Positions 1 through 12,665 of a DNA stretch of 64,000 nucleotides are shown here, piece by piece. Location: assembly GCA_964035545.1 (NCBI GenBank), contig OZ037773.1:2236751-2300750 (forward strand). Direction: 5' to 3'. The notes under the pieces were generated by a model. The model saw nothing but the letters and a program-made list of their open reading frames with translations, was not told where the DNA came from and did no database searches. A program made the position numbers and the translations under genes. Within the stretch, counting starts at the first letter, position 1; each line of letters begins with the position of its first letter. Source of the stretch: Bugula neritina. Taxonomy: Eukaryota; Bryozoa; Gymnolaemata; Cheilostomatida; Bugulidae.

Positions 1-640
1 GCCCAAATGCTGAGTAGAAGAAGCAAATTTTACAGTCATATTAGATATATAAAATACTCTATACCTACAGTATCGATTTTGGATTAAAATATTATAGATT
101 GATAAATGGTCTTTATCAGCAAAAATGTTGGTCACCAGTGGGAACTAAAATTCAATCCAATGCACATCTAATTGAGATGATTTCTTGTGTAATGAGACAT
201 ATATAACATAAATGTTATTTCTTTCAATGCTGCAGTATACTAGCTACTCTATCTCAGCACGGAACTACTCTTACCATCATTGCCAGAAGGACAGTTCGTC
301 AGTATGAGCAAGGAAAGATAACTCATGCTGCATTTAGCAGCACTTAGAGCCAGAATCTTCTCCATTATGGAGAGGTAGACCTTCTACAATTGATATTGAT
401 AACTCGATTGAGCCTTCCTTTTTATTAATAATTGTTTTTACATTAACATTACAAATCTACATGGCAGAACCAATTTTTTTTCACCTCAACTTAGAAAAAA
501 TATTTAATCGCAGTAGTCGATATAAAATGATAGACATTTTACAACTTCTTTATTTACTTATTTACACACTTTGGTGCCAGTTCACATGCACTTTGGTTCA
601 AGTCATATACAGCTTTTACGTATTTTAATATTTACAGTTA
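1..640. other. 3' flank of the Frizzled-CRD-like gene, no gene seen
   Basis: AT-rich sequence downstream of the minus-strand stop at 641-643. It probably includes the 3' UTR. No coding exon with usable splice sites was recognised on either strand. Confidence 0.4.
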
Positions 641-3600
641 CTAAGCAACTGCACGCACCTGACGGCTGCCTATGCTGGTAGATAATGTGAGAGAAACTAT
701 CAGAGTTCCCAACAGAATCACAACTGAAGACACAACTGGTAATGTGAAGGTTAGGTAAAATGGCATCTTTAGAATCTCTAAAGAAAGTTATAATTCTACA
801 AGTTATGGTCTATTTATCCAAATTATTAATATCAACTGCCTTAAATACTGAAACCCTAAACCTTTCTCAACTGATACAGAAATGGCACACACCATATCAC
901 CACAAAGATGTGTTCATGTGTGTGTACATGTGCACACGCATACACATGCACACAATTGCACATATAGATATTTGAGAAATATAAAATATAGTATTATAGT
1001 GCAATTATAAAAGCCAGTATTTTGTAGGTTTTCCCTCCCACAATTACTGGGCTAGTGTGGGTAGACTGTATTTACAACATAGAACTAAATTACAAGATTC
1101 TATATAATAATTATAACTTTCAATTTTTTGTTGCCATTAAAATAGTTATAACTTTATTATAACAATAGCCAACATATCACACTCTAAGTAGTAATAATGT
1201 AGTTAGAACTTACCAGCTTGTTTGTGAATTACAACTGGTCTTGGCACTTGTGATTCTGTTAAAGACATGCAGTGTAATGATAACCGTGTTACAAAGTGAA
1301 CAGATTTAAATTTTTTCTTCCTTTGCCCCAAAAAACTTGACAATTTGACACATTTGTGTTTTAAATTTTTATAGGTTGCATGTTGTTTTCATTCTTTCAA
1401 TCCTCAAGTACCTGATCCAATCACCAGTTTAGTAAAAGCAGAAGTTAATTGTATAACATACAAGCATATAAATTATAACTAATATCAGTAGCATACCAGT
1501 AATTAAATTACTTTACTCTTTATAATAGTCATAACTTTCAATGTTCTGTTGCCTTTAAAATAACTATCACTTTATTATAATAATAGCTAACATATCACAC
1601 TCTAAGACCTAAGTAGTAATAATGCAGTTAGAACTTACCAGCTTGTTTGTGAATTACAACTGGTCTTGGCATTTGTGATTCTGGTAAAGACATACAGTGT
1701 AATGTTACAGAGTGAACAGATTTAAATTTTTTCTTCATTCGCCACAAAAAACTTGACGATTTCACACATTTGTGTTTTAAATTTTTATAGGTTGCATGTT
1801 GTTCTCATTCTTTCAATCCCCAAGTACCTGATCTAATCACCAGTAGAGTAAAAGCAGAAGTTAATTGTATAATATGCAAGCATATAAATTATACAAACTA
1901 ATATCAGTAGCATACCAGTAATTAAATTACTTTACTCTTTATAATAGTCATAACTTTCAATGTTCTGTTGCCTTTAAAATAACTATCACTTTATTATAAT
2001 AATAGCTAACATATCACACTCTAAGACCTAAGTAGTAATAATGCAGTTAGAACTTACCAGCTTGTTTGTGAATTACAACTGGTCTTGGCATTTGTGATTC
2101 TGGTAAAGACATACAGTGTAATGTTACAGAGTGAACAGATTTAAATTTTTTCTTCATTCGCCACAAAAAACTTGACGATTTCACACATTTGTGTTTTAAA
2201 TTTTTATAGGTTGCATGTTGTTCTCATTCTTTCAATCCCCAAGTACCTGATCTAATCACCAGTAGAGTAAAAGCAGAAGTTAATTGTATAATATGCAAGC
2301 ATATAAATTATACAAACTAATATCAGTAGCATACCAGTAATTAAATTACAATACTCTTTATAATAGTCATAACTTTCAATGTTCTGTTGCCTTTAAAATA
2401 ATTATCACTTTATTATAATAATAGCTAACATACCACACTCTAAGACCTAAGTAGTAATAATGCAGTTAGAACTTACCAGCTTGTTTGTGAATTACAACTG
2501 GTCTTGGCACTTGTGATTCTGGTAAAGACATACAGTGTAATGTTACAGAGTGAACAGTTTTGAAAATTGTCTTCTCTTGCACCAAAAAACTTAATTGAAG
2601 GTAATGTTTTGCTGTAAACTTTTAAAATTACTTTCAAAATTTGACGATTGAACACTTGTGTTTTAAATTAAGCAAGCATAAATCTCTGAATTTTGATTTT
2701 TTTTCATATCAGTATCATACCAGTAACAGCTGGCTCTGGTCGTCGAAAAGTTCGTTCATTGATACAGAATTCATTGGCACTGGTTTTCTCGGCTAGCATA
2801 TCACACACTTCACTAACATTATACTTGAATGAAGATGAAATATTCCTGCAGTAGGACTCGCATGGGAATAATGCATTGCCATCTAAAAGAATAATACAAA
2901 TTTTAGACTTGAAATTTAAAAAAGAATATTCTCCTAAACTCATAAGTAATTGCCTAAGATAATGGATAAATTAGTAAATTATTGACAGATATCAATCATC
3001 ATTGTTTAGGCTTTAGATTATAACGAATTACAATAATAATCATGAATACTACTTTTTATATCATTCCAAGTCTCATAAAATATACATATGAATGACTGAC
3101 AAGAAATTAGACTTTGTCTTTAGGAAAATTTAAAAATAAAATAAAATAGATCATCAACTAGAGCTTTCAACAAAATATTTTTTAGTACAATTAAATAAAA
3201 TAATTGATAGGTCAATTTAAAAAATACATTTTGAAACCGCCTCTATACTATCTTATTCATATTATAGTGTACTGTAAGTAATAATTACAATAGTAATGAA
3301 TAATGTTTATAAACTATTAATATTATATTAATTATTACTTATAGTTATACACTCATATTATATAGTTAATGTTATACTAGTTATACCTAAATTTACAAGC
3401 TGAATATTACTATATTATTCTACAGATTAAGTAGTAAAACTACAAGGACTAGGAGTGCATTTTCAATATAGCTACTGATTTGATTGACTTAACATTAAAC
3501 TATGCTCATACTACAGGTACTGCTCAATTAAAAAGTATGTATAAGTTTTACTAAATAATTGAGTTGTACCACCAGACTAAATTTAGTATATTATTAATAT

Positions 3601-4186
3601 AATTATAACAGTAACACTAATAGTATAATACTAATAGTTTAACTTTAGGTTTAAGCAAATCAAATCGTTAGCTACATTAATTTAAAAATGCACTATTAAT
3701 ACTAATAGTTTTACTACTTTGCCATTATTACCTAAACTTGTAAATTTTAATTTTACCTGTTAGCTCACAATCGATAGGGTAGACAAGAAAACATAAGAAG
3801 TGAGTGTCAGAATCATCATAGGTATTAGAAATCGTTTTCAATTTTCTGAAAGCTCTTTTGTGCGACAACCCCATAACACCTGTATTGGTTTTGGAAGTGT
3901 ACTTCAAAAGTGCCATAAGTGGTTTATTTTGCGTAATTGACAGGGTGGTTCTGCTGAAATTGTAAGAGCTTGCCGGTGTCTTGCGTTGTTCCGTCCATTG
4001 GCTTTTGGACTTAGGTTTTTCGGTAAAGATGTCATAACAAGGGTCCTTGGGCCGTAATTTGACTTGATCACAGCTGAAGGTGTCTATGTTAATTTCTTCT
4101 ACGTGCAATGGTGTTGGAGAACAGGGTGCGTGTTGGAATTGAGCTGCTATTGCAGCTAGCAGATAAAATAGTACTTGCTTACCCAT
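641..4186 (-). CDS. membrane-anchored protein with a divergent Frizzled-type cysteine-rich domain
   Basis: Minus-strand exons: 3757-4186, 2721-2882, four 42-bp exons at 2477-2518, 2058-2099, 1639-1680 and 1214-1255, and a last exon at 641-735. Every junction is phase 1 with GT-AG sites. ATG 4186 is preferred because a hydrophobic signal peptide (MGKQVLFYLLAAIAAQ) follows at once; in-frame ATGs at 4219 and 4237 would add up to 17 residues. The cysteine layout FLCFLVYPIDC, then FPCESYC, then VCDML and EFC, matches the second half of Frizzled/SFRP CRDs (FLCxxxxPxC, PPCxxLC). The first half has only CDQVKLRPKDPC and is diverged. The last exon encodes a hydrophobic stretch (SSVVILLGTLIVSLTL) and a short SRQVRAVA tail, so it is either a transmembrane anchor or a GPI signal. 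The family is recognised by pattern only; Wnt binding is not implied. Confidence 0.7.
1130..2640. repeat. ~419-bp tandem repeat carrying a 42-bp exon, four copies
   Basis: Four head-to-tail units; their 42-bp exons start at 1214, 1639, 2058 and 2477, giving spacings of 425, 419 and 419. Each unit has a minus-strand acceptor (TTTACCAG, weaker in the 1214 copy), the exon, and a GTAAGT donor. The middle units are almost identical, so amplification is recent. The unit also contains a degenerate copy of the end of exon 2 (TTACTG followed by GTATG) near 1491-1505, 1910-1925 and 2329-2344. The duplicated block therefore ran from the exon-2 donor through the intron and the micro-exon. Confidence 0.9.
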
Positions 4187-4237
4187 GTCTCTGTCGTGGT
4201 CTGCTATTCGCGGCAACATGCCATTATTGGCTAGCAT

Positions 4238-5035
4238 TGATCACCCGGATGTTGGATCGATGCCAACTTCGGTATCAGAGAGATGATAATCCCTTGAACA
4301 TTGATGCTTTATAAAACGCAATGATTTTAGGTTGTAGTTTATGTACAATTCACGTCAACAACAGTTTTATTTTTTAAGGTTGTCAAGATAAGCTGTGCAA
4401 CACTATATAAAAATATAGATTCATCATGCACATGTATTCTATAATTTATTTTAAAGCTGTAGCAACTTTTAAAAAAATTGAAGCGCTAAATTTTACTAAC
4501 ACATACGAACTAATACTAGTTTTTTAAAATGATTTGTCCGCAAATTAGAGCAAATTATAAATATAGTACAGTTTTATTAGTAAAACAATCATTGAATTAG
4601 GAAAAAACAATTTGTATTGTATATATTATACAGGGCGCAAGCGTATCTAGTAAGTCTTAAATAAATTATAACGTACAGAAATATTTAATTTAAAGTAACA
4701 AATAAGTTTTCTGTATAAAATCGAGAACGAATCTCGTGTTACTCGAGGATATGTCAACAACCATAGTGCTTACCACTAATTAAATTTTACCTTGATGAGT
4801 AATTATGAACCAATAGTACTCAGTACTGATTGAATTAACTACTAGTACAGCTAGGTGTGATTGTAATACCCAGTACTGAATGAGTTTAACTACTGGCAGA
4901 ACTAGGTGCTAGGTGTAACAGTGGTAGTACTGATTGAGTTCAACTACTGGCAGAATTAGGTACTAGGTGTAACAGTGGTAGTACTGATTGAGCGCAACTA
5001 CTAGTAGAACTAGGTGCCAAGGGTGACTGTGGTGC
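4238..5035. other. spacer between two minus-strand genes
   Basis: This stretch holds the upstream region of the CRD gene and the 3' flank of DNAAF10. A candidate minus-strand poly(A) signal (AATAAA) lies at 4366-4371. The distal part is the minisatellite described separately. No other gene was seen. Confidence 0.5.
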
Positions 5036-5048
5036 TTAGTACTGATTA
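4810..5048. repeat. ~50-60-bp minisatellite overlapping the DNAAF10 stop codon
   Basis: About four diverged units begin with AGTACTGATTGAG and continue with CAACTACTGGCAGAACTAGG and GTAACAGTGGT. The last unit reads TTAGTACTGATTAAG at 5036-5050. On the minus strand that is the final codons Leu-Asn-Gln-Tyr-stop of DNAAF10, so the array includes, and may have grown from, the end of the gene. Confidence 0.8.
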
Positions 5049-8000
5049 AGTTTGGTTGTGATAAGTACTCGCAGTGTCTGATCAAAGGCTGTACAGACAC
5101 AGAGTCCTGGCTTGTCAGGCGACCAATCAAAACTGGATATAGGTTGGGTTGAAAGAGCAGTGTTTTGAAGGAGGTCTAATGAGCCAACAACTCCCAATTC
5201 GTTTCCTTCTTCAGTTTTTACTACTCTTTTGGCTGGATAGTTGCTGCAGAAAAATAAGAACTTTGCGTAAAACTCCACTCGAAATCACATAGATAGGTTT
5301 GCAGTATAAAAAATAGGTTGACCTTATAGTAAAAGGTCAAACCTCTGTGTCAGTTTGTTTTATCAACATTAGAAAACATGACGAACATCAGTTTATTTGA
5401 TAAAAACTGTGAATTCAGATACTGTAGTAATACATGAAGTGCAGATCTCTAAATCTGCCCAATCCCAGAGTATTCAGGGCGGGCTGTGACGTGTAGCCTT
5501 CTTGAGGGAGAGATGTGAATCAACTGAATAGCATTGCTATTGTCGAACTAACACACTGCATTTCCATTCCTTCGCCTTATGCAAATGGATGCTCTTACAA
5601 TGAATTTGTGGTTGGCGTTTGCATGAACCTATGGTGGTAGTTTCATTGATGCAACTTTTTTCAAACATCAAATATAAAAAATCCATTCGCATAATGCGAA
5701 GCTTGGAAACATAGTGACAGACCCCATCATTACCTCCTTTTCAATGACACCCCATTATCTGTGTTCTTATTAAACTTATTGATAAAAACAGAACACTGGT
5801 AGGGTTCTGAAGGTCGTAGATATAGAGCAGTGGTAACTTACTACTTCCATAGGTTGAGAGTGCCAGTACCTCCGGTGGTCATGAATATATCTCTGTTCTG
5901 GGGCAGATGCTTGACGCACCAAATGGTGGACTTGTGGGCCTAAATACAGCAGCAAATATAACAGATTCAATCTCACTATCTGCTTAAAGATCAAATCGGC
6001 TACAGGGATATTGTCATTACATGTGTGTAGAAGTTGTTTGCTCTTTTATTTATGAGGAAACAAGTACTTTGTGACAAACCATGAGATGTTGATTAGCAAA
6101 ACTATATATATAAGACCTGTCAGTGTGCGCGCTAGTGTGGGTGTAAACTGTAATCCAAACAGTAATATTCATTTATTGCAAATGGTTAGTTATTCAACAC
6201 TTGGCTACATTTATAAATGGTACGCCAGTCAGATGTTATGCAAGGTAATATAATGTAGCTACTCGCCTTTTCAGATAGACTGGTGAAACCTTTGGTAGGA
6301 TGCTGTGTGCGCATGTCATAGACATAAAACTTAGACTCTAGTGTTGTTGCAACCATTTTATTCATGTCTATGTCCTTTCTGTCAAACTCGATGCCTACAA
6401 CCTGAAAGAGAACACAACTCCATACAAGGATATGGTACTTGAATAGACGAAATCAAAGAAGAAATCTTACATAGAAAAACATAATTAATTCAGAATGCTG
6501 GTTGGGAATTGAGCAAATAATCAACTCAAAATTGAAATGAAACTAAAATAAAACATAAACTATATTTACAAAATTCATTATTTGCCTAAAGCAAGCTGAA
6601 AACAGACTAAACATAGCTATGTCCCCAGCGAAAGTTGTCTGAATTGTTAACTTGTTAACTATGAAAACGACACATGGACAGAAACTAAATATTCAAATAG
6701 CAGTATTTGATGCAGGCATACCCCGTTGTGTAGATTATGCTCCCATCTTAGCGCCATCTTCCGCAAATCAAATAACTTAATATCTCCATTATCGTACCCG
6801 GCAGCTACACACCTGTCATGGACGTTGAATGCGTGACCTAGAAATATTACATTACATAGAAAAAATACTAAATAAAAACAGAAAGAATTCATCATTTTGT
6901 TGACCCCAGCTAGTGAAAGAAATTCAAAAATAGATACATGTACATTTACAGAATGACTTACTCTACCTAATTTAAAAATAATGTTCTCTAAAACTTTTCT
7001 CTCCAACATAAACGATCAGACATCGCTTAATACTTGAGATACATTACTATAACAAATGTTATAGCATCACCTTGGGTGGCCTAAGACACTTACTAACATC
7101 ATACGGTGTGAAAAAAAAACTTGAGCTACTTCAATTTATAAAAACAAGAAAAATGTTGGCAATGCTAAAATGAGTGAATTATAACAGACTGCATATGGAT
7201 CATTTTACTTAATTTAGCACACACTCGAAATTTTCAGTTTTTAGCTACTATTCACAATTTAGCTGCTAATGTGTAAGGGTTTTGCTATGAACTAATAACA
7301 TTTAAAAAATACAACTAAACAATCAAGGCTCCTTTCAATTTTGCTTGACTTATGATTTTTTTAATTAGTTGACTTGGATTTTCGGACTGTCACAAAAACC
7401 CGTGACAGTCCAAAAATTTTAAGTAGCTAAAAGATTAGGAAAAAACATGGTGAATTAAGTAAAATTAACAATAACCTTGATTACTTAGTTGTATTTATTG
7501 ATATTTTATTAGCTTTTGGCAAAAACCCATATACATTAGAAGCTAAATTGTGAAAAATAGCTAAAAGCTAGAGATTACCAGTGCATGTACTAACAGAAGT
7601 AAAGAGGTCCATATACAGATAACTTACCGAATGCCACGGCCCAGCAGTCTCTCTTTGTCTCCCCCTCTCCAGGCTCCATTGTAGCTACAGGATCATTTTT
7701 CTGTCGTGGATCCCATACTTTGACCAGACCATCTCTGCTACCGGTAACCAGTTCTGGTGCACCTAACAAACACATCAATAAGACAATAACATCAATACTT
7801 TTACAGATGGCCTAAAGTAATTCAATATGAAATTGGCCCAACTACAAGCACACTATGAGAGAATTTATAAATCAACAGCAACATGAATAAACTGAAAAAG
7901 CTTTGAATTCTAAAATAAGAAACACAGCTATTGAATGATTTCAATTTATAATACTTTAACCGAAACAAGTAAGAACATTTACATACAAAAGCAGACATCT

Positions 8001-9627
8001 AACAAAGATACAGTAAAAACAAAGTTACCTTCACCAATACCAAGACCGCCAACACCATCTATTGCATTGATTATCTCTTTATGACCTTTTGCAGAGTAGA
8101 CAGGCAGAGCAGGTTCTTCCAGGTTCCTGAAGACACACAAGACACGTGACAACAAACTTATTATGTATACAAGGCCATTGAACAGTTACAATTTAGTAGT
8201 CCCAGTATAGTTTGAACCAATAGCTTATCAAAAGTCTCAGCTTTCTTATCTAAAATACTAATTTGAAGAAATTCTAAAGCAAGTTGAATCCAAAACTATT
8301 AACCAAATAAAAGGTTTAAAACTACAATAACAAATTTTTCAAATAAGTACATTTAATTACTATTGATAAAGCTGTACCATATTGAAACCTTTCCTTCAAA
8401 GTCCCCAGTTGCCAGATATCTTTGCTGAAGACTGGACGCAGCAAATGTACAACACTTTAATGAGACTCCCTTATCTATCTGCAAAATTACATCATCAAAA
8501 ATTATTTCTAATATCATTAAACATATAGAGATATATATGCCATATCTACAGGACTTGACGGGTTGTGGTGGACTTCTGGTGATCTGTAGAGGGAACTCTA
8601 TTTCTAACTTTCATCACATATCAGAACCTCAATAAAAACAGTAATGTATTTTTTCTTCTCTATATATTTTTCAAGACTTTGGAATAAGAGAGAAAAATTA
8701 AATTTCAATTCCGTGTGATGTAATAGTCAAGCATAGAGTCTAACAGGCTAGACAAACCTGAAACTTTAATATTTCAAATCTAATTTAACATGTAAAGCAA
8801 AAAGTATAAACTTATAACTTTGGCAAACAGCTTAGCTCCAAAGAACTAATTTCAATCAGTTATGATAAATTCCAATAGTAAAGAGGTGGCAGAAAATTTC
8901 AACAGCAGTTTGAAAAATTCAATCGAGCTATGCATTGTTTGATATTATAGTATGAGGTAGTATAATTTATTACTCCCTTCAATTTTTACTATAGTTACTA
9001 GAAGACTTTAAAGCATGTCGTTGTTGTCGGACATACAGCCATTATTCAAAATTATCATCAAAGTCAATTTAAAATCTTAAATACAACAATTTGAATTACA
9101 ATATGAATATCAATTAGAAATAAATGATATTATATAATTATAACTTACTACTGCACATTGCCACATTCATTTTGATTCTCATTTTGAATATTAATCTGCC
9201 TCTTTACTTTGTACTCTCTGTATCTTAGTGTTACTTTTAGAGTTACTGTTAGTATTAGTGTTACTCAGACCTTACAGTTGGTCTTGAGTTGCACCCTATA
9301 AAATGTTTCTTGGGAGTGCCTGAAGGAATTTAAATGTAAGTTTCAATATGCCTATGGTTTAAACAGAAAAAAATTCCAGTTTAAGTTTCGTTTTGGCTAT
9401 TGCCTTTGAACATAAGTTTTATATTTTTATTCTAGAATTAGTCTGAATTTCACCTGTTTGACTAGATCAACATCTCCGTGAGAAACTTCATAAATCTGTA
9501 TAGTTCCACTTCCCTTGGGTTGATTTCCTATGACAACAAACTTAGCACTAGTTGGTATCCATTTTGAATCAAATAAAGTAAAATTTAATGATTTGTGGGC
9601 ATGTAAAATTATTTGAGGCTTGTCCAT
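5036..9627 (-). CDS. DNAAF10: dynein axonemal assembly factor 10 (WDR92/Monad), WD40 protein
   Basis: Eight minus-strand exons: 9454-9627, 8378-8478, 8029-8126, 7628-7762, 6722-6837, 6267-6401, 5842-5939 and 5036-5243. They join in frame to 354 residues; human WDR92 has 357. It starts [20 protein letters not shown] and ends [16 protein letters not shown]. Diagnostic stretches are [37 protein letters not shown] and [20 protein letters not shown]. The family is a single WD40 beta-propeller that works with R2TP-type co-chaperones in cytoplasmic preassembly of axonemal dynein arms. The intron after exon 6 has a GC donor (AAG, then GCGAGT), supported by the conserved E-K-A-H-K-S-T junction. The gene looks intact and complete. 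Confidence 0.96.
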
Positions 9628-9646
9628 TTTACTATTCAATCAGTAA

Positions 9647-9659
9647 ATTACCCAGCAAC
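9647..9659 (-). promoter_or_regulatory. possible X-box (RFX site) upstream of DNAAF10
   Basis: On the minus strand GTTGCTGGGTAAT fits GTNRCC-(N)-RGYAAC at 10 of 12 positions with a 1-nt spacer, 20 bases before the ATG. RFX sites are typical of motile-cilium genes. A single near-consensus match is weak evidence. Confidence 0.3.
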
Positions 9660-12600
9660 ATGCAAACAAGCAATCAAAAATGGCAGAATTTTTAAGCAAC
9701 TTACGTCCGTATAGCTTGCCAAGAAAAACATGTTTCCTTCGACATGCGGTTTTGCCGACTTAATGCCTCAAAGTTTTAGCCTGTTTTCTATTTATTTAAA
9801 ATATTATGAGTTACTAACTTAGCTATAACGTCGGTCAACCCACACCTCAGCATAGGCTACAGGACAGTTAGTTGATTAGGTAGGGTAACTCTGTAATTAT
9901 ACGCTAGTGTTATAACAAAGTTATATAAAAAGAAAACTTTGTATTTGTTCACATTATTTTTAAAATATTTAAATTAAAATTTTTAAAATAAAATTTTTAA
10001 TAAAATTTAAATAATTATTTTTTGTAACCAAAGTTTATTTGATAAAGTTTTGACTTTTATGTAGTCTTGCTTTCAAAATAAACAAGCAAGTGCCGATTTC
10101 AAGCAGCACTCGCCACTCACAACTGTAGAAACAGTTTGAAAAGGATTAAGCAACTGTACTCTTAAATAACCGCATAATAACAATGTGTTCGTAATTGTAT
10201 TACAAATACTAATACACCAGCATTACTTAACTGGCACTACTATTTTGTTATATACTTCAACTTATAATTAAATTTAATGTTATCGCTATTATTTAGTAAT
10301 TTACTAATTAGTAATTAGTTTTGCCATTGGACTTGGTAATAGTTGATGATATGAGTATGAGTATCAATATGAATATCAATATGTCTAATTTAGTAATTAT
10401 ATTACTATTAGCCATTATGATTATCATTATGATTAATATTGATAATAGTTAATACTACTACTACGTCTACTAGTGTACTACTCTGAGTTCTATTAACTAG
10501 CATTAGTAAGTTAGTAACACTAACAGTAACACTAACAGCAAATCTAAATAAGTAAATTTAATGAGTATACTAATACTTATACTTATAGTGACTTATACTA
10601 ATAGTAATAGTAATAGTAGTAGTATTACTATTAGTAATACTTATACTTATTCGTCTTGGGTTATTGAATTTATTTATTTTCTCCTGTTAATTTAATTTTT
10701 TATTATATTATAAATATAATTATTGCTATTTTGTTATGATTATTAATATTATGTTTATAAGTTAAACTAGTAGTAGTACTTATAGTTACTTGCTTCAAAC
10801 TTAAAGTTAATAATAATCTAATCATAACTTTATTAAATAATTATTAATATTTATATTATTTATTATTATACTTAATTTTATATAGTTATACTTATAGTAA
10901 CTTATAGTCTTGTAATACTAATAGTCATTAGTCATATACAGATACTTGTACTTAAAGCCTATAGGTATTACTTCAACTCATAAGGTATTACATTTTGATT
11001 TATTGCTACTATTAGTAATACTATATCAATATAATATACTGTATATTGATATATAAATATCTATATTAATGGTAGGTTTTCTTTATATTTTAATAAATTA
11101 TTGGATAGATAACTCAAATTGAAGTTTTTCACATTTATGTTGGCTTCATCTGAAGACACAGTTTTGATTAATAGTAAAGTAATACATCTACAATCTTCAT
11201 TAAGATTTGAAATCTTGCATTGAATATTTATATCATTCTGAAATGATGGCTTGTGAAAGTAGTAGTCCCAGTAATAATGAATATAAAATAAAAATGTTCA
11301 TTTTTACTATTTTAAAAGTTTAGATTATTATATAAGTAAATGACTTGTAATTGAAATCTTTATACAGCAGAAAATGGCGTGTGGCTGAAATATGACTAGA
11401 ATATATCTATTGTGACATTAGACTTAGACTAATTAATTGTTAATATAATTTTCATAATGATAATGTTGACTGCAGTGTATGCTATTAACTCACTTTTTTG
11501 GTATTATTATCAGTATTATACTCTAACTATACTATAACTAACTATATTAGGTATACTCTAACTACCAGCTACCATGACTTGAAGATTTAAATTATAATGT
11601 CATTTAGTTGTTAATGCAGAAATATGCCAATGCGTTCTGCAATAGGTTTGCTTTCAAATAAAAATAAGCATATGATTTATAATGGTAAAGAACCGAAATG
11701 ATTTGGATGTGGGAAGGGGCAATAAGCAAAAAAGTAAACACATTTTTGGAATGTTGTACCAAGGTCTAAACTTGCGGCTGTCTAGCAGACAACAGTCATT
11801 TTGTAACATGAAATTGGCTAAATATAATACTCTAAAATCTTTTGTAGAGTTTTTTCAAATTCATTTTATTTTAGTGTTATTAAGAATGATCTTATATTTA
11901 TTTACATTAAAGAGTGTGGTGCCAGTACAAAAGTTTCATTTTTTTAATTTAGTCCGTAAAATTAGATGTTTACTCAGTTAATTAAAATTTTCTGCAATAA
12001 TAAGACGCAATTCCGAAGCTGCAAAAACTCAACTTTTTCTTCCAGGAAATAAAGAATATTTCAAACTCCTATTACAATAAATGCTGGTAGTAATGGTGGT
12101 TAAAACGCAATTTTGGTGGTGGATGTTTATATACTTTACTAGTGATTGTAATAATATATATATTTATAGGATCTATATACTATTCAAGTGTGAAATTTTA
12201 ATAACCAAGTTATATATACTTATTGGGTTGAGTCTGTCAATATAAGGGTTACCTACATTAATATGTGACAGTAGCATTAGTTGTAGTGGTAGTTTAGTGT
12301 GTTTGGTTGTTGCTGTAGCACTAGTAATCATAATGATAGCTGCAGATTTTATTTCCACTGTAAAGCAGCACATATTTGTGACTTCAGTTATTATGTTCTC
12401 AACATTTCAGCTCAGTGAAGGAAATGTCTTGCTGATACAAATGAAGTTGTTGCCAGTTGAAGAACCATACCATTATATTCATCAAGCTAAAAGTACAAGT
12501 GCACTAAATGTGAGCTGATGATACTTGTATATCCTACAGTATACTTTTACTTTTTATATTCGCAATATTTTATATTATTTTTCACCAACTTTGGTAATAA

Positions 12601-12665
12601 AATGCATAACGTATGAATCTTCCCATCTCTCAGGTGTTCATCAGCTTCTCTGGTTGTAGGTCAAC
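9660..12665. other. AT-rich intergenic region with simple ACT/AGT-type repeats
   Basis: The interval lies between the divergent DNAAF10 and CTDSPL2-like genes. It includes degenerate repeats (ACTAATAGTAATAGTA, and CATTATGATTATCATTATGA near 10415) at about 10290-10660. Open frames such as 11682-11981 are AT-rich, low in complexity and resemble nothing known. No exon could be supported. Confidence 0.5.

Noticed and set aside
9427-9639. Longer DNAAF10 start reading MNSKMDKPQ
   Set aside because: The upstream codon is TTG; the first ATG is at 9627 and matches the family start.
11682-11981. 99-codon frame in the DNAAF10-CTDSPL2 spacer
   Set aside because: AT-rich composition, no family resemblance, no supporting splice or promoter context.
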